Positions 1-10,273 are shown, counted from the stretch's first letter. The stretch is 64,000 nucleotides of DNA from Aquabacterium fontiphilum (GCF_009909205.1 NZ_JAAAPN010000010.1:99853-163852); one strand, 5' to 3'. Numbers and translations are program-made. Notes: generated from the sequence alone by a model not told the origin.

Positions 1-227
1 CGCTCGGGTGGCAGACCAGGCGCCACGTGGGCCAGCGCGTCGTGCAGGCCCAGGCCGATCACGTAGGCGGCATCGGTCCGGGAGGGCACGGCCAGCCCAA
101 GGTCGGCACAGGCCGCCTGGATGCAGCCGACGATCAGCGCCGTCGAGTCATAGAGCGTGCCGTCCCAGTCGAAGACGATCAGATCATAGTTGCGCGGACG
201 CAGTCCGGTGTCGGTCAACCCCGTCAC
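1..227 (-). CDS. HAD-IA family phosphatase (phosphoglycolate phosphatase-like), partial
   Basis: This is the N-terminal 75 codons of a haloacid dehalogenase-type hydrolase; the rest lies beyond the left edge. The start is a GTG at 225-227, because the nearby ATG is followed directly by a stop and an AGGAG box sits 5 nt upstream of the GTG. The class motif I, FDWDGTLYDS, is at about residues 18-27; its first Asp is the expected nucleophile and the second the acid/base. Helical cap sequence follows. It lies 59 bp downstream of rluC on the same strand and is probably co-transcribed. The HAD fold is clear, but the substrate is not: phosphoglycolate, a nucleotide or another sugar phosphate are all possible. 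Confidence 0.8.
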   Translation of the reverse strand, partial: MTGLTDTGLRPRNYDLIVFDWDGTLYDSTALIVGCIQAACADLGLAVPSRTDAAYVIGLGLHDALAHVAPGLPPE

Positions 228-286
228 ATGGGCTCCTGTGTGATGCTGAAAGAGATGGTGCGGGCAAACGAGCACGCACCATGACT

Positions 287-1339
287 TTAGCCGGCTGGCG
301 CGTCCGGTGCAGTCGGAGCCGGATGAAGGGCCGCGAGAAGATGGCGACAGTCCTCCGGCAACTCGGCCTGCAAGGTCAGCTCCGCCCCGGTCACCGGGTG
401 CGCCAGCCGCAGGTAACGGGCATGCAGGAACATGCGCTCGAAACGCCCGCCCGGCAGCTTGTCCCGATCGAGGCCGGCCAGCGGTGCCCCAGCCCGCGCC
501 AGCGCCTTGTTGACCGCGAAGTCGCCGTACTTGTCATCGCCGACGATGGGATGCCCTTCGTGCGCCAGATGGACGCGGATCTGGTGCGTGCGCCCGGTCT
601 TGATGGTGACGTCCAGCAAGCTGAACGCAGCGAAGCGGCGCACCACCTGCACCAGCGAGATCGAGCGGCGGCCGTCGTCATCGTCCTGCGCCACCGCCCG
701 AACGCGGCGCTCACCCTCAGCCGTCAGGTATTTGTGTAACGCGACATCAATGACCTTCTTGCGCGCCGGCCAGCCGCCGACGACCAGGGCTGCATAGGTC
801 TTGTGCGCCTGTCTGTTGCGAAAGACATCCTGTAGAGCAGTCAGCGCGCTGCGCTTCTTGGCGATCAGCAGCACGCCGGAGGTTTCCTTATCCAGGCGAT
901 GGACCAACTCCAGAAAGCGGGCTTGCGGCCGGGCGCGGCGCAATTGTTCAATCACGCCAAAGCTCACACCGCTGCCGCCATGGACGGCCACGCCAGCAGG
1001 CTTGTTGATGGCCAGCATGGCCTCGTCCTCAAACAGCACCGGGAACTCACGCGCTGGTACGGCCGAGGCATCCGGATCAGGCTTTTCGGACAAGCGCAAA
1101 GGCGGCACACGCACCTCATCGCCCAGTTCCAGCCGCGTATCCGCCTGGGCCCGCCCCTTGTTCACCCGCACTTCGCCGGAGCGGATGATGCGGTAAACCA
1201 GGGTTTTGGGCGCACCTTTGAGTTCGCGAATGAGGAAATTGTCCAGTCGTTGGCCGGCGGAGCCTTCGTCGATCTGCAGGCGCTGCACGCCCTGGGTCGG
1301 GCTGGAATGGTTTTTCGCACCTATAATGGTTTGAGCCAC
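287..1339 (-). CDS. rluC: 23S rRNA pseudouridine synthase RluC
   Basis: It isomerises specific uridines of 23S rRNA (955, 2504 and 2580 in E. coli numbering) to pseudouridine in the cytoplasm. The 350-residue product has an N-terminal S4 RNA-binding domain (about 20-85) and a RluA-type catalytic domain containing HRLDKETSG, with Asp150 as the predicted catalytic residue. INKPAGVAVHGG at about 111-122 is also typical. The start is a GTG at 1337-1339 with only a weak ribosome site. It is divergent from rne, the usual pairing in beta- and gammaproteobacteria, which favours RluC over other RluA-family members. Confidence 0.92.
   Translation of the reverse strand: MAQTIIGAKNHSSPTQGVQRLQIDEGSAGQRLDNFLIRELKGAPKTLVYRIIRSGEVRVNKGRAQADTRLELGDEVRVPPLRLSEKPDPDASAVPAREFPVLFEDEAMLAINKPAGVAVHGGSGVSFGVIEQLRRARPQARFLELVHRLDKETSGVLLIAKKRSALTALQDVFRNRQAHKTYAALVVGGWPARKKVIDVALHKYLTAEGERRVRAVAQDDDDGRRSISLVQVVRRFAAFSLLDVTIKTGRTHQIRVHLAHEGHPIVGDDKYGDFAVNKALARAGAPLAGLDRDKLPGGRFERMFLHARYLRLAHPVTGAELTLQAELPEDCRHLLAALHPAPTAPDAPAG
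1322..1327 (+). promoter_or_regulatory. Candidate -10 element for a distal rne promoter
   Basis: A perfect TATAAT hexamer lies on the plus strand inside the first codons of rluC and points towards rne. No good -35 hexamer is found at 16-18 bp. If used, it gives an rne leader of about 0.7 kb. Seen: the hexamer only. Inferred: its use as a promoter. Confidence 0.3.
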
Positions 1340-2033
1340 GGAAAGGATCCGGTTGGTGAATCGGGCATGGGCTCATTCAGCAACCGCCTCGGCCCCAGCA
1401 GGATTGCATTTTAACGTTCGAGACAATCCCAGGGGACGGCCGGACCGGGCCAGGCAGGGAGCCCTGCCAAGTTTGATGGTGATGCAGCAAGCTGGTTGCG
1501 TCAGAGAAAGCCGCCCAAGGTGCGGTTTTGCTGACTCGGCCGGTTTGTCAGAGCCAACGTCAATTGAACCCAGATCCAAGGTTGATGGGCAGCAGCCCGG
1601 GGCACTGAAGACCGTTCCGCCCTGTGCTGTTGCCCGTGTCGAGCAAAGTTTCCGTGTACCGGCCCGTCTCGCGTCCTCCCCTGCTCCATCGCCCTGGCCC
1701 CGTCGCGTCCGCGACAGCGGGCCGGCCGCGCCATGGCTCAGGCTGGGCGCGGAGACCGTGCGGTGCCCTGCTTCCCTGTCCCCACTCCCGGCGCCACACC
1801 GTGGCGCCTGTGCCTGGGGGACACAACAGGCCACGGAACACAGTCGTTTGCCCGACACACGCGCCCTTGTCGCGTGAGCGCCTCTCGCGCTCCTGACAGC
1901 CCAGGCAATTCCTTTTCCGGTTCAAGTTTCGTTGCTCGCGCATGCAGGCGGCCGCCAGTGGCAACACGGGCGGTCAAACGGGACCTGACCGGACACCATC
2001 CCGGGCGGGTCTCGACTTGAATGTGGAGACCAC
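1340..2033 (+). other. Long rne upstream/leader region, no gene seen
   Basis: This 694-bp stretch between the divergent rluC and rne has open frames on both strands, but they have arginine/proline-rich low-complexity products and no ribosome sites, so none is called. In E. coli the long rne 5' UTR senses RNase E activity and mediates autoregulation. A comparable role here is inferred from position and length. GGAG at 2024-2027 serves as the rne ribosome site. Confidence 0.5.
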
Positions 2034-4946
2034 ATGAAGCGCATGCTGATCAACGCCACGCAGCCGGAAGAACGGCGCCTGGCCATCGTTGACGGACAGA
2101 AACTGCTCGACTTCGAAACCGAGATCGAAGGCCGGGAACAACGCAAAGGCAACATCTACAAGGCCGTCGTCACGCGCGTCGAGCCTTCGCTGGAGGCCTG
2201 TTTCGTCGATTACGGCGAAGACCGCCACGGCTTCCTGCCGTTCAAGGAAATCTCCCGCCAGTATTTCAAGGAAGGCGTCGAGGTTCGCTCGGCCAAGATC
2301 CAGGACGTGATCAAGGAAGGGCAGGAATTGCTCGTCCAGGTCGAAAAGGAGGAACGCGGCAACAAGGGCGCCGCCCTCACCACCTTCGTGTCGCTGGCCG
2401 GGCGTTATCTCGTGCTGATGCCCAATAACCCCCGTGGCGGTGGCGTCAGCCGCCGTATCGAGGGCGAAGACCGCGAAGAACTCAAGGAGGCGATGGACCA
2501 GCTTGAGTATCCCAAGGGCATGAGCCTGATTGCCCGCACCGCTGGCATCGGCCGCACCGCTGCCGAACTGCAGTGGGACCTGAATTACATGCTCAAGCTG
2601 TGGACGGCCATCGACGAAGCCTCCACCGCTGGCAAGGGTGCCTTCCTGATTTATCAGGAATCGTCGCTCGTGATCCGCGCCATCCGCGATTACTTCACCG
2701 CCGACATCGGCGAGATCCTGATCGACACGGACGACATCTACGAGCAGGCCAAGCAGTTCATGCTGCACGTCATGCCCGAGACGGCCAACCGTGTGAAGCG
2801 CTACCGCGACGATGCACCGCTGTTCTCGCGCTTCCAGATCGAGCACCAGATCGAAACCGCTTTCAGCCGCACGGTGAACCTGCCCTCGGGCGGCGCCATC
2901 GTGATCGACCACACCGAAGCCCTGGTGGCCGTGGACGTCAACTCGGCCCGCGCCACGCGCGGCGGCGACATCGAGGAAACCGCCTTTCGCACAAACCTGG
3001 AAGCGGCTGACGAAATTGCTCGTCAGATGAGGCTGCGCGACCTGGGCGGGCTGATCGTGATGGACTTCATCGACATGGAGGACAGCAAGAACCGCCGCGA
3101 GGTCGAGCAGCGTCTGCGTGACGCCCTGCGCACCGACCGCGCCCGCGTGCAGTTCAGCTCCATCTCGAAGTTCGGCCTGCTGGAGATGTCACGCCAACGC
3201 CTGCGCCCCGCCCTGAGCGAAGGCAGCCACATCACCTGCCCGCGCTGCAACGGCACCGGCCACATCCGTGACACCGAATCGTCGGCGCTGCAGATCCTGC
3301 GCATCATCCAAGAAGAGTCGATGAAGGACAACACCGCCGCCGTGCACGTGCAGGTGCCGGTGGAAGTGACCTCCTTCCTGCTCAACGAAAAGCGCACCGA
3401 GATCACCAAGATCGAACTCAAGCAGCGCGTGACCGTGCTGCTGGTGCCCAACAAGCACCTGGAGACCCCGAACTACAAGCTGGAGCGCCTGCGCCACGAC
3501 GACCCGCGCCTGGAAAACATCCAGGCCAGCTACTCGATGGTGGAAGAGCAGGACGACGAAGTCGGCTTCACACGCCGCGAGAAGGCCAAGGCCAAGCAAG
3601 AGCCGGTGATCAAGGGCGTGCTGCCGGATCAACCCGCGCCCGTGACACTGGCCAAGGACGAGCCCGCGCTGGAAGCCGCCACACCCGCAGCCGCCCCCAC
3701 GCCGGTGGCACATGCTGCGCCTGCCGCAACCGCCGCCTCCGGAGGCTTCTTCGGCTGGCTCAAGCGCCTGTTCACAGGTGAGCCGGCCCCGGCGCCCGCG
3801 CCAGTTGTGGCGCCCGCCCCTGCCCCCGCCACCCCTGAAGAAACCGCGGATGGCGGCAAGACCGGCCAGCGCGGTCGCCGTGACGGCCAACGCCGTGGCG
3901 ACCGCGGTGAGCGTGGCGAACGTGGCGAGCGCGGTGGACGCGACCGCAACGACCGTCAAGGCGAGCGTGGCGAGAGCCGCGAAGGCCGTGGCAACCGCCG
4001 CCCCCGTGATGACCGCCAAGGTGAAGCCGAAGGCGCACGCACCAACGAAGGTGGCCGTCAGGACGGCGGCCGTGGCGGCCGTGGCCCGCGCCAAGGCCGC
4101 GAAGACCGGCCGGTGATCAACCGCGAGGAGATCGCGGCGCAGGCCGCTGCACTGGGTGCAGTGGCGGGCGGTGAAGCCGCAGGTCAGGCGGGCGTATCCG
4201 CCGAAGGCGAACGCGAAGGTGGCCGTCGCCGCCGTCGCGGTGGCCGTGGTCGTGGCGAGCGTGACGACGCACAGCAGACTGGCAACGAGCTCAGCGCTGA
4301 CAACGGCATGGACGCGGGTGCCGCGCCGCTGGAAGGCTCGGTGATCGACGCCTCGGGCGATGGTGTGCCGACCGAAGGCGAAGCCCGCGAAGGCGGCCGT
4401 CGCCGCGGTCGAGGTGGCCGCGGCCGTCGTGATCGCGACGAGGCCGCGCAGACCGCAGACATCAGCAGCCAGGGCGATGCGCCACTGGAGGCTGTGGCCG
4501 CTGCTGCCCTGGCTCAGGGCGAGGAATCGGCCTTCGCCGACACGGTGCCCAACACCGCTGCGATTGACGCCGAGCCGGCTGCTGCGCCTGCCGTGCCTGC
4601 TGCCCCCGCAGCCGTCTCTGCGGCTGCTGTGACCGCATCGCCTGCTGTTGACGCTGCGCCCGCAGCCGAGGTGGCTCCCGTGCCCCCCGCGGCGCCCGCA
4701 CCAGCGCCTTACACCTTGCCGATCGACACGCTGCAGAACCTGGCAGCCGAAGTGGGCCTGGAATGGGTGAACTCGGATGCAGACAAGATCCGCGCCGTGC
4801 AGGAAGCCATCGCCAACGAACCGCGACCGGTCCATGTGCCCCGCGAGCGCAAGCCGGCAGTGGTGCTGGACGAAGGCCCGCTGATCCTGGTCGAAACCCG
4901 CAAGGACCTCAGCCAGGTCACCCTGCCCTTCGACGTGCGCACCTGA
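2034..4946 (+). CDS. rne: Ribonuclease E
   Basis: This is the essential endoribonuclease for mRNA decay and rRNA/tRNA processing, and the scaffold of the RNA degradosome at the inner membrane. The 970-residue product has an N-terminal S1 domain (about 38-120), the DNase I-like catalytic core with the metal-binding Asp of VDVNS (about 301) and of MDFIDM (about 345), and the Zn-link CPRCNGTG with Cys402 and Cys405. The C-terminal half is disordered: a short amphipathic GWLKRLF segment (about 573-579) fits the membrane-targeting helix, followed by arginine/glycine-rich RNA-binding tracts and Ala/Pro-rich linkers. A strong terminator follows the stop. Confidence 0.97.
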   Translation: MKRMLINATQPEERRLAIVDGQKLLDFETEIEGREQRKGNIYKAVVTRVEPSLEACFVDYGEDRHGFLPFKEISRQYFKEGVEVRSAKIQDVIKEGQELLVQVEKEERGNKGAALTTFVSLAGRYLVLMPNNPRGGGVSRRIEGEDREELKEAMDQLEYPKGMSLIARTAGIGRTAAELQWDLNYMLKLWTAIDEASTAGKGAFLIYQESSLVIRAIRDYFTADIGEILIDTDDIYEQAKQFMLHVMPETANRVKRYRDDAPLFSRFQIEHQIETAFSRTVNLPSGGAIVIDHTEALVAVDVNSARATRGGDIEETAFRTNLEAADEIARQMRLRDLGGLIVMDFIDMEDSKNRREVEQRLRDALRTDRARVQFSSISKFGLLEMSRQRLRPALSEGSHITCPRCNGTGHIRDTESSALQILRIIQEESMKDNTAAVHVQVPVEVTSFLLNEKRTEITKIELKQRVTVLLVPNKHLETPNYKLERLRHDDPRLENIQASYSMVEEQDDEVGFTRREKAKAKQEPVIKGVLPDQPAPVTLAKDEPALEAATPAAAPTPVAHAAPAATAASGGFFGWLKRLFTGEPAPAPAPVVAPAPAPATPEETADGGKTGQRGRRDGQRRGDRGERGERGERGGRDRNDRQGERGESREGRGNRRPRDDRQGEAEGARTNEGGRQDGGRGGRGPRQGREDRPVINREEIAAQAAALGAVAGGEAAGQAGVSAEGEREGGRRRRRGGRGRGERDDAQQTGNELSADNGMDAGAAPLEGSVIDASGDGVPTEGEAREGGRRRGRGGRGRRDRDEAAQTADISSQGDAPLEAVAAAALAQGEESAFADTVPNTAAIDAEPAAAPAVPAAPAAVSAAAVTASPAVDAAPAAEVAPVPPAAPAPAPYTLPIDTLQNLAAEVGLEWVNSDADKIRAVQEAIANEPRPVHVPRERKPAVVLDEGPLILVETRKDLSQVTLPFDVRT

Positions 4947-4994
4947 CGCCCCTGCACCGCCCGGGTCACCCTGGCCCGGCGCGCATGCCACCCG

Positions 4995-5027
4995 CCCACT
5001 GGCTGCCCGCAGCCAGTGGGCTTTTTT
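4995..5027 (+). terminator. Rho-independent terminator of rne
   Basis: There is a perfect 10-bp stem, CCCACTGGCT (4995-5004) with AGCCAGTGGG (5011-5020), a 6-nt loop, and a T-rich run (5022-5027) about 50 bp past the rne stop. Confidence 0.93.
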
Positions 5028-5111
5028 CTTGGTGAGCGTAGCTTGGCGGGGCGCTGTTGTGGCTTGCCCTGCTCACATCTCTCCCACACTGACACCGGGC
5101 AAAACCCCAGG

Positions 5112-5127
5112 TTGACGTTAACGTCAA
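5112..5127. promoter_or_regulatory. Perfect 16-bp palindrome, putative operator of the acyl-CoA synthetase gene
   Basis: TTGACGTTAACGTCAA is fully self-complementary and lies 36 bp before the start codon of the downstream acyl-CoA synthetase. Its ACGTnnACGT layout resembles sites of MerR-family LiuR-type regulators of acyl-CoA and branched-chain amino acid catabolism; this is recalled, not compared by computation. No matching regulator gene is in the window. Confidence 0.5.
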
Positions 5128-5163
5128 GCCGACCTGTAATGCAGCAAACCACAGGAGGCAAGC

Positions 5164-7047
5164 ATGGTTGCAAGCACGACGGCACCCGCACGACAGGCTG
5201 CACGCACCGCTCAGGCGCATTCCACGTCCACCGCGACCCAGCCCGACCCCATGGCCGGCTTCGTGGCGCCCCCCGTGGTCCTGCAGCGGACGGCACGACG
5301 CCTCGCCGACCACCCTGCTTATGCCGTGCGCGGTGAACAAGGCTGGATCCACACCAGCTGGGCCGACTACGGTCAGGCCGTCCGCGACGCCGCACGGGCC
5401 CTGATGACGCTCGGCGTGTCCCGCGGCGACGCCGTCGCCGTGCTGAGTTTCAACTGCCCCCAGTGGGCCGTCGCGGGGTTTGGCGCCATGTCCGTCGGCG
5501 CCATGCCGGCGGGCATCTACTGGACCAGTTCGCAGGCCGACGTCGCCTACATCCTCGGCCACTGCAAGGCCCCCGTGCTCTTCATCGAAGATGCCACACG
5601 GCTGCACGCCATCGAGCCGGTGCTGGCCGAGGCCACTCACCTGCGCCACCTGGTGGTGTTCAAGGGCGACGCCCCGGCGCAATGTGCAGGCAAGCCTGTG
5701 CACACCTGGGCGGCGTTCCGGGCCATGGCCGATGCCACGCCCGAACGCGCGCTCGAACAGCGCTTGGACACCCTCTCGCCGCAAGACCTCGGCACGCTGA
5801 TCTACACATCCGGCACCACCGGGCCGGCCAAGGCGGTGGCGCTCAGTCAGGGCAATCTCTGGTGGACGGCCACTGCCATGCAGAAGACTTTCTCGGTCGA
5901 CCACCGCGACCGCATGATCTCTTACCTGCCGCTGGCCCACATCGCCGAGCAGATGGGCAGCATGCACAACCAGGCCCACGCCGGCTTCCAGGTGTTCTAC
6001 GCCCAGAGCATCGAGTCGCTGGGCGACCACCTCAAGGAAGTGCACCCGACCGTGTTCTTCGGGGTGCCGCGCGTGTGGGAGAAGATGCAGGCGGCCATCG
6101 AAGCCAAGCTGGCCGACGCCAAGGGCGTCAAGGCCCATCTGGCACGCTGGGCCATGTCGGTCGGGCAGCGGTGGCACACCCGCGACCTCGCCGGCCATCC
6201 GGCGGGGCCGTGGCTCACCTTCCAGAAGGCCTTGGCGCACCGGCTCATCTACAGCAAGGTGCAGGCTGCGTTGGGTTTCGATCAGGCGCGCATGCTGACC
6301 TCCGGCGCCGCGCCCATCGCCCCGGAGAGCCTGCGCTTCTTCCTCGGCCTGGATCTGGTCGTGCGCGAGCTATACGGCCAATCCGAGGCCTGTGGTCCCT
6401 CCACCTTGAGCCTGGTGGGCGCCACACGCATCGGGGCCGTGGGCCAACCGCTCGCCGGCACCGAGATGCGCGTGGCAGAAGACGGTGAATTGCTGGTGCG
6501 CGGGCCGCACATCTTTCAGGGCTATCTGGGTCAGCCGGCTGCCACTGCCGACACCATGGAAGACGACTGGCTCAAGACGGGCGACCTCGGGCGCATCGAT
6601 GAAGACGGCTATGTCTACATCACTGGCCGAAAGAAGGACCTGATCATCACCTCGGGCGGCAAGAACATCTCGCCGGCCAACATCGAGGCGGCGCTGATGG
6701 ACACCCACCTGATCGAGCACGCCGTGGTGTGCGGCGACAGCCGCCCTTACCTCACGGCGCTGGTGTCGCTGGATGCCACGGCCGTCAGCGCATTTGCGCG
6801 TCACCACGGTCTTGCAGCAAAGGATGTGGCGGGCCTGATGCAGCATCCCGATGTACTGGCCGCGGTGCAGCGCGACATCGACCGGGTCAACGAGCGCCAG
6901 GCGCGCGTGGCCCAGATCCGCAAGTTCAGCCTGCTGCCCAAGCCACTGAGCATCGAGGGCGGCGAGTTGACGCCCACACTCAAGGTCAAGCGCAAGGTCG
7001 TGATCGACCGTCACCGCGCTCAGATCGACGCGATGTACGCGTCGTAA
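5164..7047 (+). CDS. Long-chain fatty-acid--CoA ligase (AMP-binding)
   Basis: It activates a fatty acid with ATP and CoA through an acyl-adenylate and feeds beta-oxidation or lipid synthesis. The 627-residue product has the adenylate-forming enzyme motifs in order: P-loop YTSGTTGPAK (214-223), LPLAHIAEQ, YGQSEACG (A5 region), the ATP/ribose-binding TGDLG, and the hinge with GRKKDLIITSGGKNISP. An N-terminal tail of about 25 residues is Ala/Thr-rich and may be dispensable. AGGAGG just before the ATG fixes the start. The motif set fits the eukaryote-like long-chain ACSL/FadD15 type better than E. coli FadD. Its palindromic upstream site suggests control by a fatty-acid or acyl-CoA sensing repressor. 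Confidence 0.88.
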   Translation: MVASTTAPARQAARTAQAHSTSTATQPDPMAGFVAPPVVLQRTARRLADHPAYAVRGEQGWIHTSWADYGQAVRDAARALMTLGVSRGDAVAVLSFNCPQWAVAGFGAMSVGAMPAGIYWTSSQADVAYILGHCKAPVLFIEDATRLHAIEPVLAEATHLRHLVVFKGDAPAQCAGKPVHTWAAFRAMADATPERALEQRLDTLSPQDLGTLIYTSGTTGPAKAVALSQGNLWWTATAMQKTFSVDHRDRMISYLPLAHIAEQMGSMHNQAHAGFQVFYAQSIESLGDHLKEVHPTVFFGVPRVWEKMQAAIEAKLADAKGVKAHLARWAMSVGQRWHTRDLAGHPAGPWLTFQKALAHRLIYSKVQAALGFDQARMLTSGAAPIAPESLRFFLGLDLVVRELYGQSEACGPSTLSLVGATRIGAVGQPLAGTEMRVAEDGELLVRGPHIFQGYLGQPAATADTMEDDWLKTGDLGRIDEDGYVYITGRKKDLIITSGGKNISPANIEAALMDTHLIEHAVVCGDSRPYLTALVSLDATAVSAFARHHGLAAKDVAGLMQHPDVLAAVQRDIDRVNERQARVAQIRKFSLLPKPLSIEGGELTPTLKVKRKVVIDRHRAQIDAMYAS

Positions 7048-7086
7048 GGGGCGTCAGTAAGGGGCGTAAAGGGGCGCGCCCCGCGC

Positions 7087-8208
7087 TCAGGCCGGCAGGC
7101 GAGCCAGCGCCTGCTGGTACAGCGGCTGGTGCATCAGCTCGTCCCAGGGCAGCGGGTGGCTTTGCGGCAGCAAGGCCAGGCGCCGCGCCTCGCTGTCGGG
7201 GCTGGCCTGCCAGGCGCCGCGTGCCTGGGCTTCGCTCAGCCCGTCCAGCAGCGCGTCCACCGGTGCGCCGCCGTTGAGCGACTGGTTGCACAACAGCACC
7301 ATGTCGCATCCCGCATTCAGCGCGGCGATGGCGCCCTGGGTGTGGTCGCCGGCCACGCTGGCGCCCTCCATGCTCAGGTCGTCGCTGAAAATGGCGCCCG
7401 AAAAGCCCATCTGACCGCGCAGGATGTCCTGCAACCAGCGGCGCGAGAAACCGGCCGGCGCGCTGTCGACCTTGGGATAGATCACGTGGGCCGGCATCAC
7501 GCTGCCCAGCGACAGATCCAGCCATTCATACGGCCGCGCGTCGTCGGCCAGAATGGCCTTCAGCGAGCGCTTGTCCACGGGCACGTCCACATGCGAATCG
7601 GCCTTGACGAAACCATGCCCGGGGAAATGCTTGCCGCAGTTGGACATGCCGGCCTGCTGCAGGCCCTGCATCACAGCACGTGCCAGCATGCTGACCACGC
7701 GCGGATCACGGTGAAAGGCACGGTCGCCGATGACGCCACTCTCGCCCCAATCCAGATCCAGCACGGGTGTGAAGGTCAGATCCACCCCACACGCACGCAA
7801 CTCGCTGGCCAGCACATAACCGCAGGCGGTGGCAGCCGCCATGGCCTTCAGCGCACCGGCGCCCTCCGGGCCCTTGCCATCGCGCATCCACATCTCGCCC
7901 AGGCGACGCATGGCCGGCACGTGGGTGAAGCCGTCGGTCTTGAAGCGCTGCACGCGACCGCCTTCGTGGTCGACGCAGATCAGCAGGTCATCGCGGATGG
8001 ACTTGATCTCGGCGCACAGCGCGGTGAGCTGGGCGCGGTCCTGCCAGTTGCGCGCGAACAGGATGACGCCGCCAGTCAGCGGGTGCTTGAGCCGTCGGCG
8101 GTCGGCAGCATCCAGGCTCAGGCCGGCGACATCGAGCACGACGGGCGCATGCGCGTGAGCGCCGGAAGACATCGACAGGGTGGACCGGGCGAGACGGGAT
8201 GCAGACAT
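7087..8208 (-). CDS. nagZ: Beta-N-acetylhexosaminidase NagZ
   Basis: This cytoplasmic glycoside hydrolase of family 3 removes N-acetylglucosamine from anhydro-muropeptides in peptidoglycan recycling. The 373-residue product shows CVDHEGGRVQRF (about 78-89), the NagZ-specific KHFPGHG loop (193-199) whose His acts with Asp as general acid/base, and FSDDLSMEGA with the predicted nucleophile Asp near 276. The ATG at 8206-8208 begins 10 bp after the acpS stop; a second in-frame Met 12 codons later (8172) is an alternative start. It is the last gene of the minus-strand run and converges with the acyl-CoA ligase across 39 bp. Confidence 0.94.
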   Translation of the reverse strand: MSASRLARSTLSMSSGAHAHAPVVLDVAGLSLDAADRRRLKHPLTGGVILFARNWQDRAQLTALCAEIKSIRDDLLICVDHEGGRVQRFKTDGFTHVPAMRRLGEMWMRDGKGPEGAGALKAMAAATACGYVLASELRACGVDLTFTPVLDLDWGESGVIGDRAFHRDPRVVSMLARAVMQGLQQAGMSNCGKHFPGHGFVKADSHVDVPVDKRSLKAILADDARPYEWLDLSLGSVMPAHVIYPKVDSAPAGFSRRWLQDILRGQMGFSGAIFSDDLSMEGASVAGDHTQGAIAALNAGCDMVLLCNQSLNGGAPVDALLDGLSEAQARGAWQASPDSEARRLALLPQSHPLPWDELMHQPLYQQALARLPA

Positions 8209-8218
8209 GCGAAAAGAC

Positions 8219-8614
8219 TCAGGGTTGATGTTCGACCACGACAAAGGCCAACGCGTGGTGGGCCTCGTCGGTGAGAGAGAGATGGGCCTGCCATTGTCGC
8301 TGAGCCAGCCACGCGGCCAGCGCGCCATGACACTGCAGCGCAGGCCGTCCCAGCGGGTCGGAGACGACTTCGCAGGCCTGCCAGCCCATGGGGTGGCGCA
8401 TGCCCAGCCCAATGGCCTTGGCCAGCGCCTCCTTGGCCGCAAAGCGCGTGGCCAGATAGCGGTGCGCGCGGGCAGACGACGTGGCCAGCCGACGCTCGAA
8501 CTCGGCCCACTCTTGCGGGCCAAGGATGCGCTGTGCAAACCGCAGGCCATGGCGACGCAGGGCCGCGTCGATGCGGCGCACGTCGCACAGGTCGGTGCCG
8601 ATGCCAGCGATCAT
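8219..8614 (-). CDS. acpS: Holo-[acyl-carrier-protein] synthase
   Basis: It transfers 4'-phosphopantetheine from CoA to the serine of ACP (AcpP, encoded near 21 kb). The product has 131 residues, typical for AcpS. The Mg-binding GIGTDL lies at residues 4-9 and the second metal/CoA motif, RFAAKEALAKAIG, near 50-62. The ATG at 8612-8614 is chosen over a GTG three codons earlier, because a GAGG box is too close to that GTG. It lies 12 bp after the pdxJ stop and 10 bp before nagZ, in the order pdxJ-acpS common in proteobacteria. Confidence 0.94.
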   Translation of the reverse strand: MIAGIGTDLCDVRRIDAALRRHGLRFAQRILGPQEWAEFERRLATSSARAHRYLATRFAAKEALAKAIGLGMRHPMGWQACEVVSDPLGRPALQCHGALAAWLAQRQWQAHLSLTDEAHHALAFVVVEHQP

Positions 8615-8626
8615 GGTTGACACGCC

Positions 8627-9463
8627 TCAGGCCGCGGCGCGCCGCGCGCGAATGGCCTCGGCCTTGAAATCGGCAATCGCCTGCTTCAGACCGACAAACA
8701 CGGCATGGCCAATCAGCGCATGGCCGATGTGCAGCTCGGCCACATCGGCCATGGCCGCCACCAGCGCGGTGCTGCTGGGCCCTTCTTCCGTGGCGCCCTG
8801 CGCAGCCGGGGGGCGGCTGACCGACAGCGCCAGCCCATGGCCTGCATGGGTACGCAGGCCCAGGCTGCGGCCCAGGGTCAGACCATGCGCCAGGCGCTCG
8901 CGTTCGCGCTGCAGCGCGCTGGCATCCCGATCCCACCAGGCGTGAGCCAGCGGGCCGGTGTGCAGCTCGATGCAAGGCGCTCCGGCGCGGGCGGCCGCCT
9001 CGATCTGCGCCGGATCGGCTCCGATGAACAGCGACACGCGTGAACCGGCTTGTGCGAGCCGAGCGCAGGCATCCCGCACACGATCAAACTGACCGACCAC
9101 ATCGAGCCCGCCTTCGGTGGTCACCTCCTGACGCCGTTCGGGCACCAGACAGACGTGCTCGGGCGCGGTGCGCACGATGATGTCGAGCATCTCGTCGGTG
9201 ACAGCGGCCTCGAAGTTCAGCGGCACCCCGATGGCCGCCTTCAGCCGGGCCACATCCTCGTCGCGGATGTGACGGCGGTCTTCACGCAGGTGGAAGGTGA
9301 TGATGTCGGCGCCGCCTTCGACCGCCAGCAGTGCGGCGGCCACCGGATCGGGGAAAGCGCCGCCGCGCGCGTTGCGCAGCGTGGCCACGTGGTCGATGTT
9401 GACACCCAGCAAGGGCGCATCGTGCGCAGTCAGCTGCGCGGCAGGCGAGACGGAGAAGGTCAT
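8627..9463 (-). CDS. pdxJ: Pyridoxine 5'-phosphate synthase PdxJ
   Basis: It condenses 1-deoxyxylulose 5-phosphate with 3-amino-2-oxopropyl phosphate to make pyridoxine 5'-phosphate, the last ring-forming step of the DXP-dependent vitamin B6 pathway. The 278-residue TIM-barrel protein has the N-terminal signature [34 protein letters not shown] and ELHTG. The ATG at 9461-9463 overlaps the recO stop in an ATGA arrangement, supporting translational coupling; an open frame continues upstream inside recO but is not needed. Confidence 0.95.
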   Translation of the reverse strand: MTFSVSPAAQLTAHDAPLLGVNIDHVATLRNARGGAFPDPVAAALLAVEGGADIITFHLREDRRHIRDEDVARLKAAIGVPLNFEAAVTDEMLDIIVRTAPEHVCLVPERRQEVTTEGGLDVVGQFDRVRDACARLAQAGSRVSLFIGADPAQIEAAARAGAPCIELHTGPLAHAWWDRDASALQRERERLAHGLTLGRSLGLRTHAGHGLALSVSRPPAAQGATEEGPSSTALVAAMADVAELHIGHALIGHAVFVGLKQAIADFKAEAIRARRAAA

Positions 9464-10257
9464 GGTTGTTGCAGCTCCATCATCAGCTGACGGGTGCGCA
9501 GCGGATGGGAGCCCAGATGATAGTGAATCAGTTGGCGGCAGATGGCCTTGAGCTCGCTTTGCACCGGCAGGCACGCGCCCATCAGCGTGGTCAGCAACTG
9601 GGAAGACGCCCCGCCGCGCGGGCCATGCAGCAGCGCCAGCCCGGCCTCCAGCGCCAACAGGTGCTGACCGGCCAGCGGCGTGGGTCCTGTGCCCGGCTCG
9701 GCCATGCCGCGCAGCGGCTGCACGCCCATGTCGGGCGTGAGTTCATAGGCCACATCGGCGTCCACCGGCTGGCTGTCCAGCGTCTGCATGCCCAGATCGG
9801 GCAGGTGCCCCACCTGGCGCAGCAACACGAGTTCGAAAGCGCGCAAGGCCGCCTGTAGCAGGGTTGGATCGGCCATGGCCACCAGCGTCTGGGCGTAGGC
9901 ATCGAACAGCGGCGGCTGGGCTTCATGGCGCACCAGCATGCGCATCAGCAGCTCGTTGAGATAGAAGCCCGGCAAGAGGGCCGCGCCGCCCGGCCATGCT
10001 GGACCGCCCGCCCATTCGGCGTGACGCAGCAAGGCCACTTCCGCCTCTTCGCCGCGCTTGCCGCCAAAAGCCACATCGATGCGCTGAAACGGCAACAGCA
10101 CCGGCCGCAGCTGCGAATATGGGCGCTTGGCCCCCTTGGCCACCGCCACCACCCTGCCCTGCTCGCGCGTGAACAGGTCCAGGATCAGGCTGGACTCGCT
10201 CCAATCGTGGCTGTGCAGCACATAGGCTGCCGTCAGCTTGGGCGCAGCACGGGCCAT
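9460..10257 (-). CDS. recO: DNA repair protein RecO
   Basis: It loads RecA on SSB-coated single-stranded DNA with RecR in RecF-pathway recombinational repair. The 265-residue protein has an N-terminal OB-fold with the typical opening ([20 protein letters not shown], residues 11-30) and a helical C-terminal region. The zinc-binding cysteines of some RecO proteins are not evident. It lies between era and pdxJ, the standard era-recO-pdxJ order, and overlaps pdxJ by 4 nt. Confidence 0.92.
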   Translation of the reverse strand: MARAAPKLTAAYVLHSHDWSESSLILDLFTREQGRVVAVAKGAKRPYSQLRPVLLPFQRIDVAFGGKRGEEAEVALLRHAEWAGGPAWPGGAALLPGFYLNELLMRMLVRHEAQPPLFDAYAQTLVAMADPTLLQAALRAFELVLLRQVGHLPDLGMQTLDSQPVDADVAYELTPDMGVQPLRGMAEPGTGPTPLAGQHLLALEAGLALLHGPRGGASSQLLTTLMGACLPVQSELKAICRQLIHYHLGSHPLRTRQLMMELQQP

Positions 10258-10273
10258 GGCTGGCAGGCCTTGC

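Noticed and set aside
3189..4991. 600-codon frame opposite the rne C-terminal half
   Set aside because: It mirrors the repetitive Arg/Gly and Ala/Pro tracts of RNase E and has no domain of its own.
7048..7086. Three AGGGGCGT-like direct repeats between the acyl-CoA ligase and nagZ genes
   Set aside because: Very short, GC-rich and confined to a 39-bp convergent gap; most likely chance or slippage, with no hairpin plus T-run.
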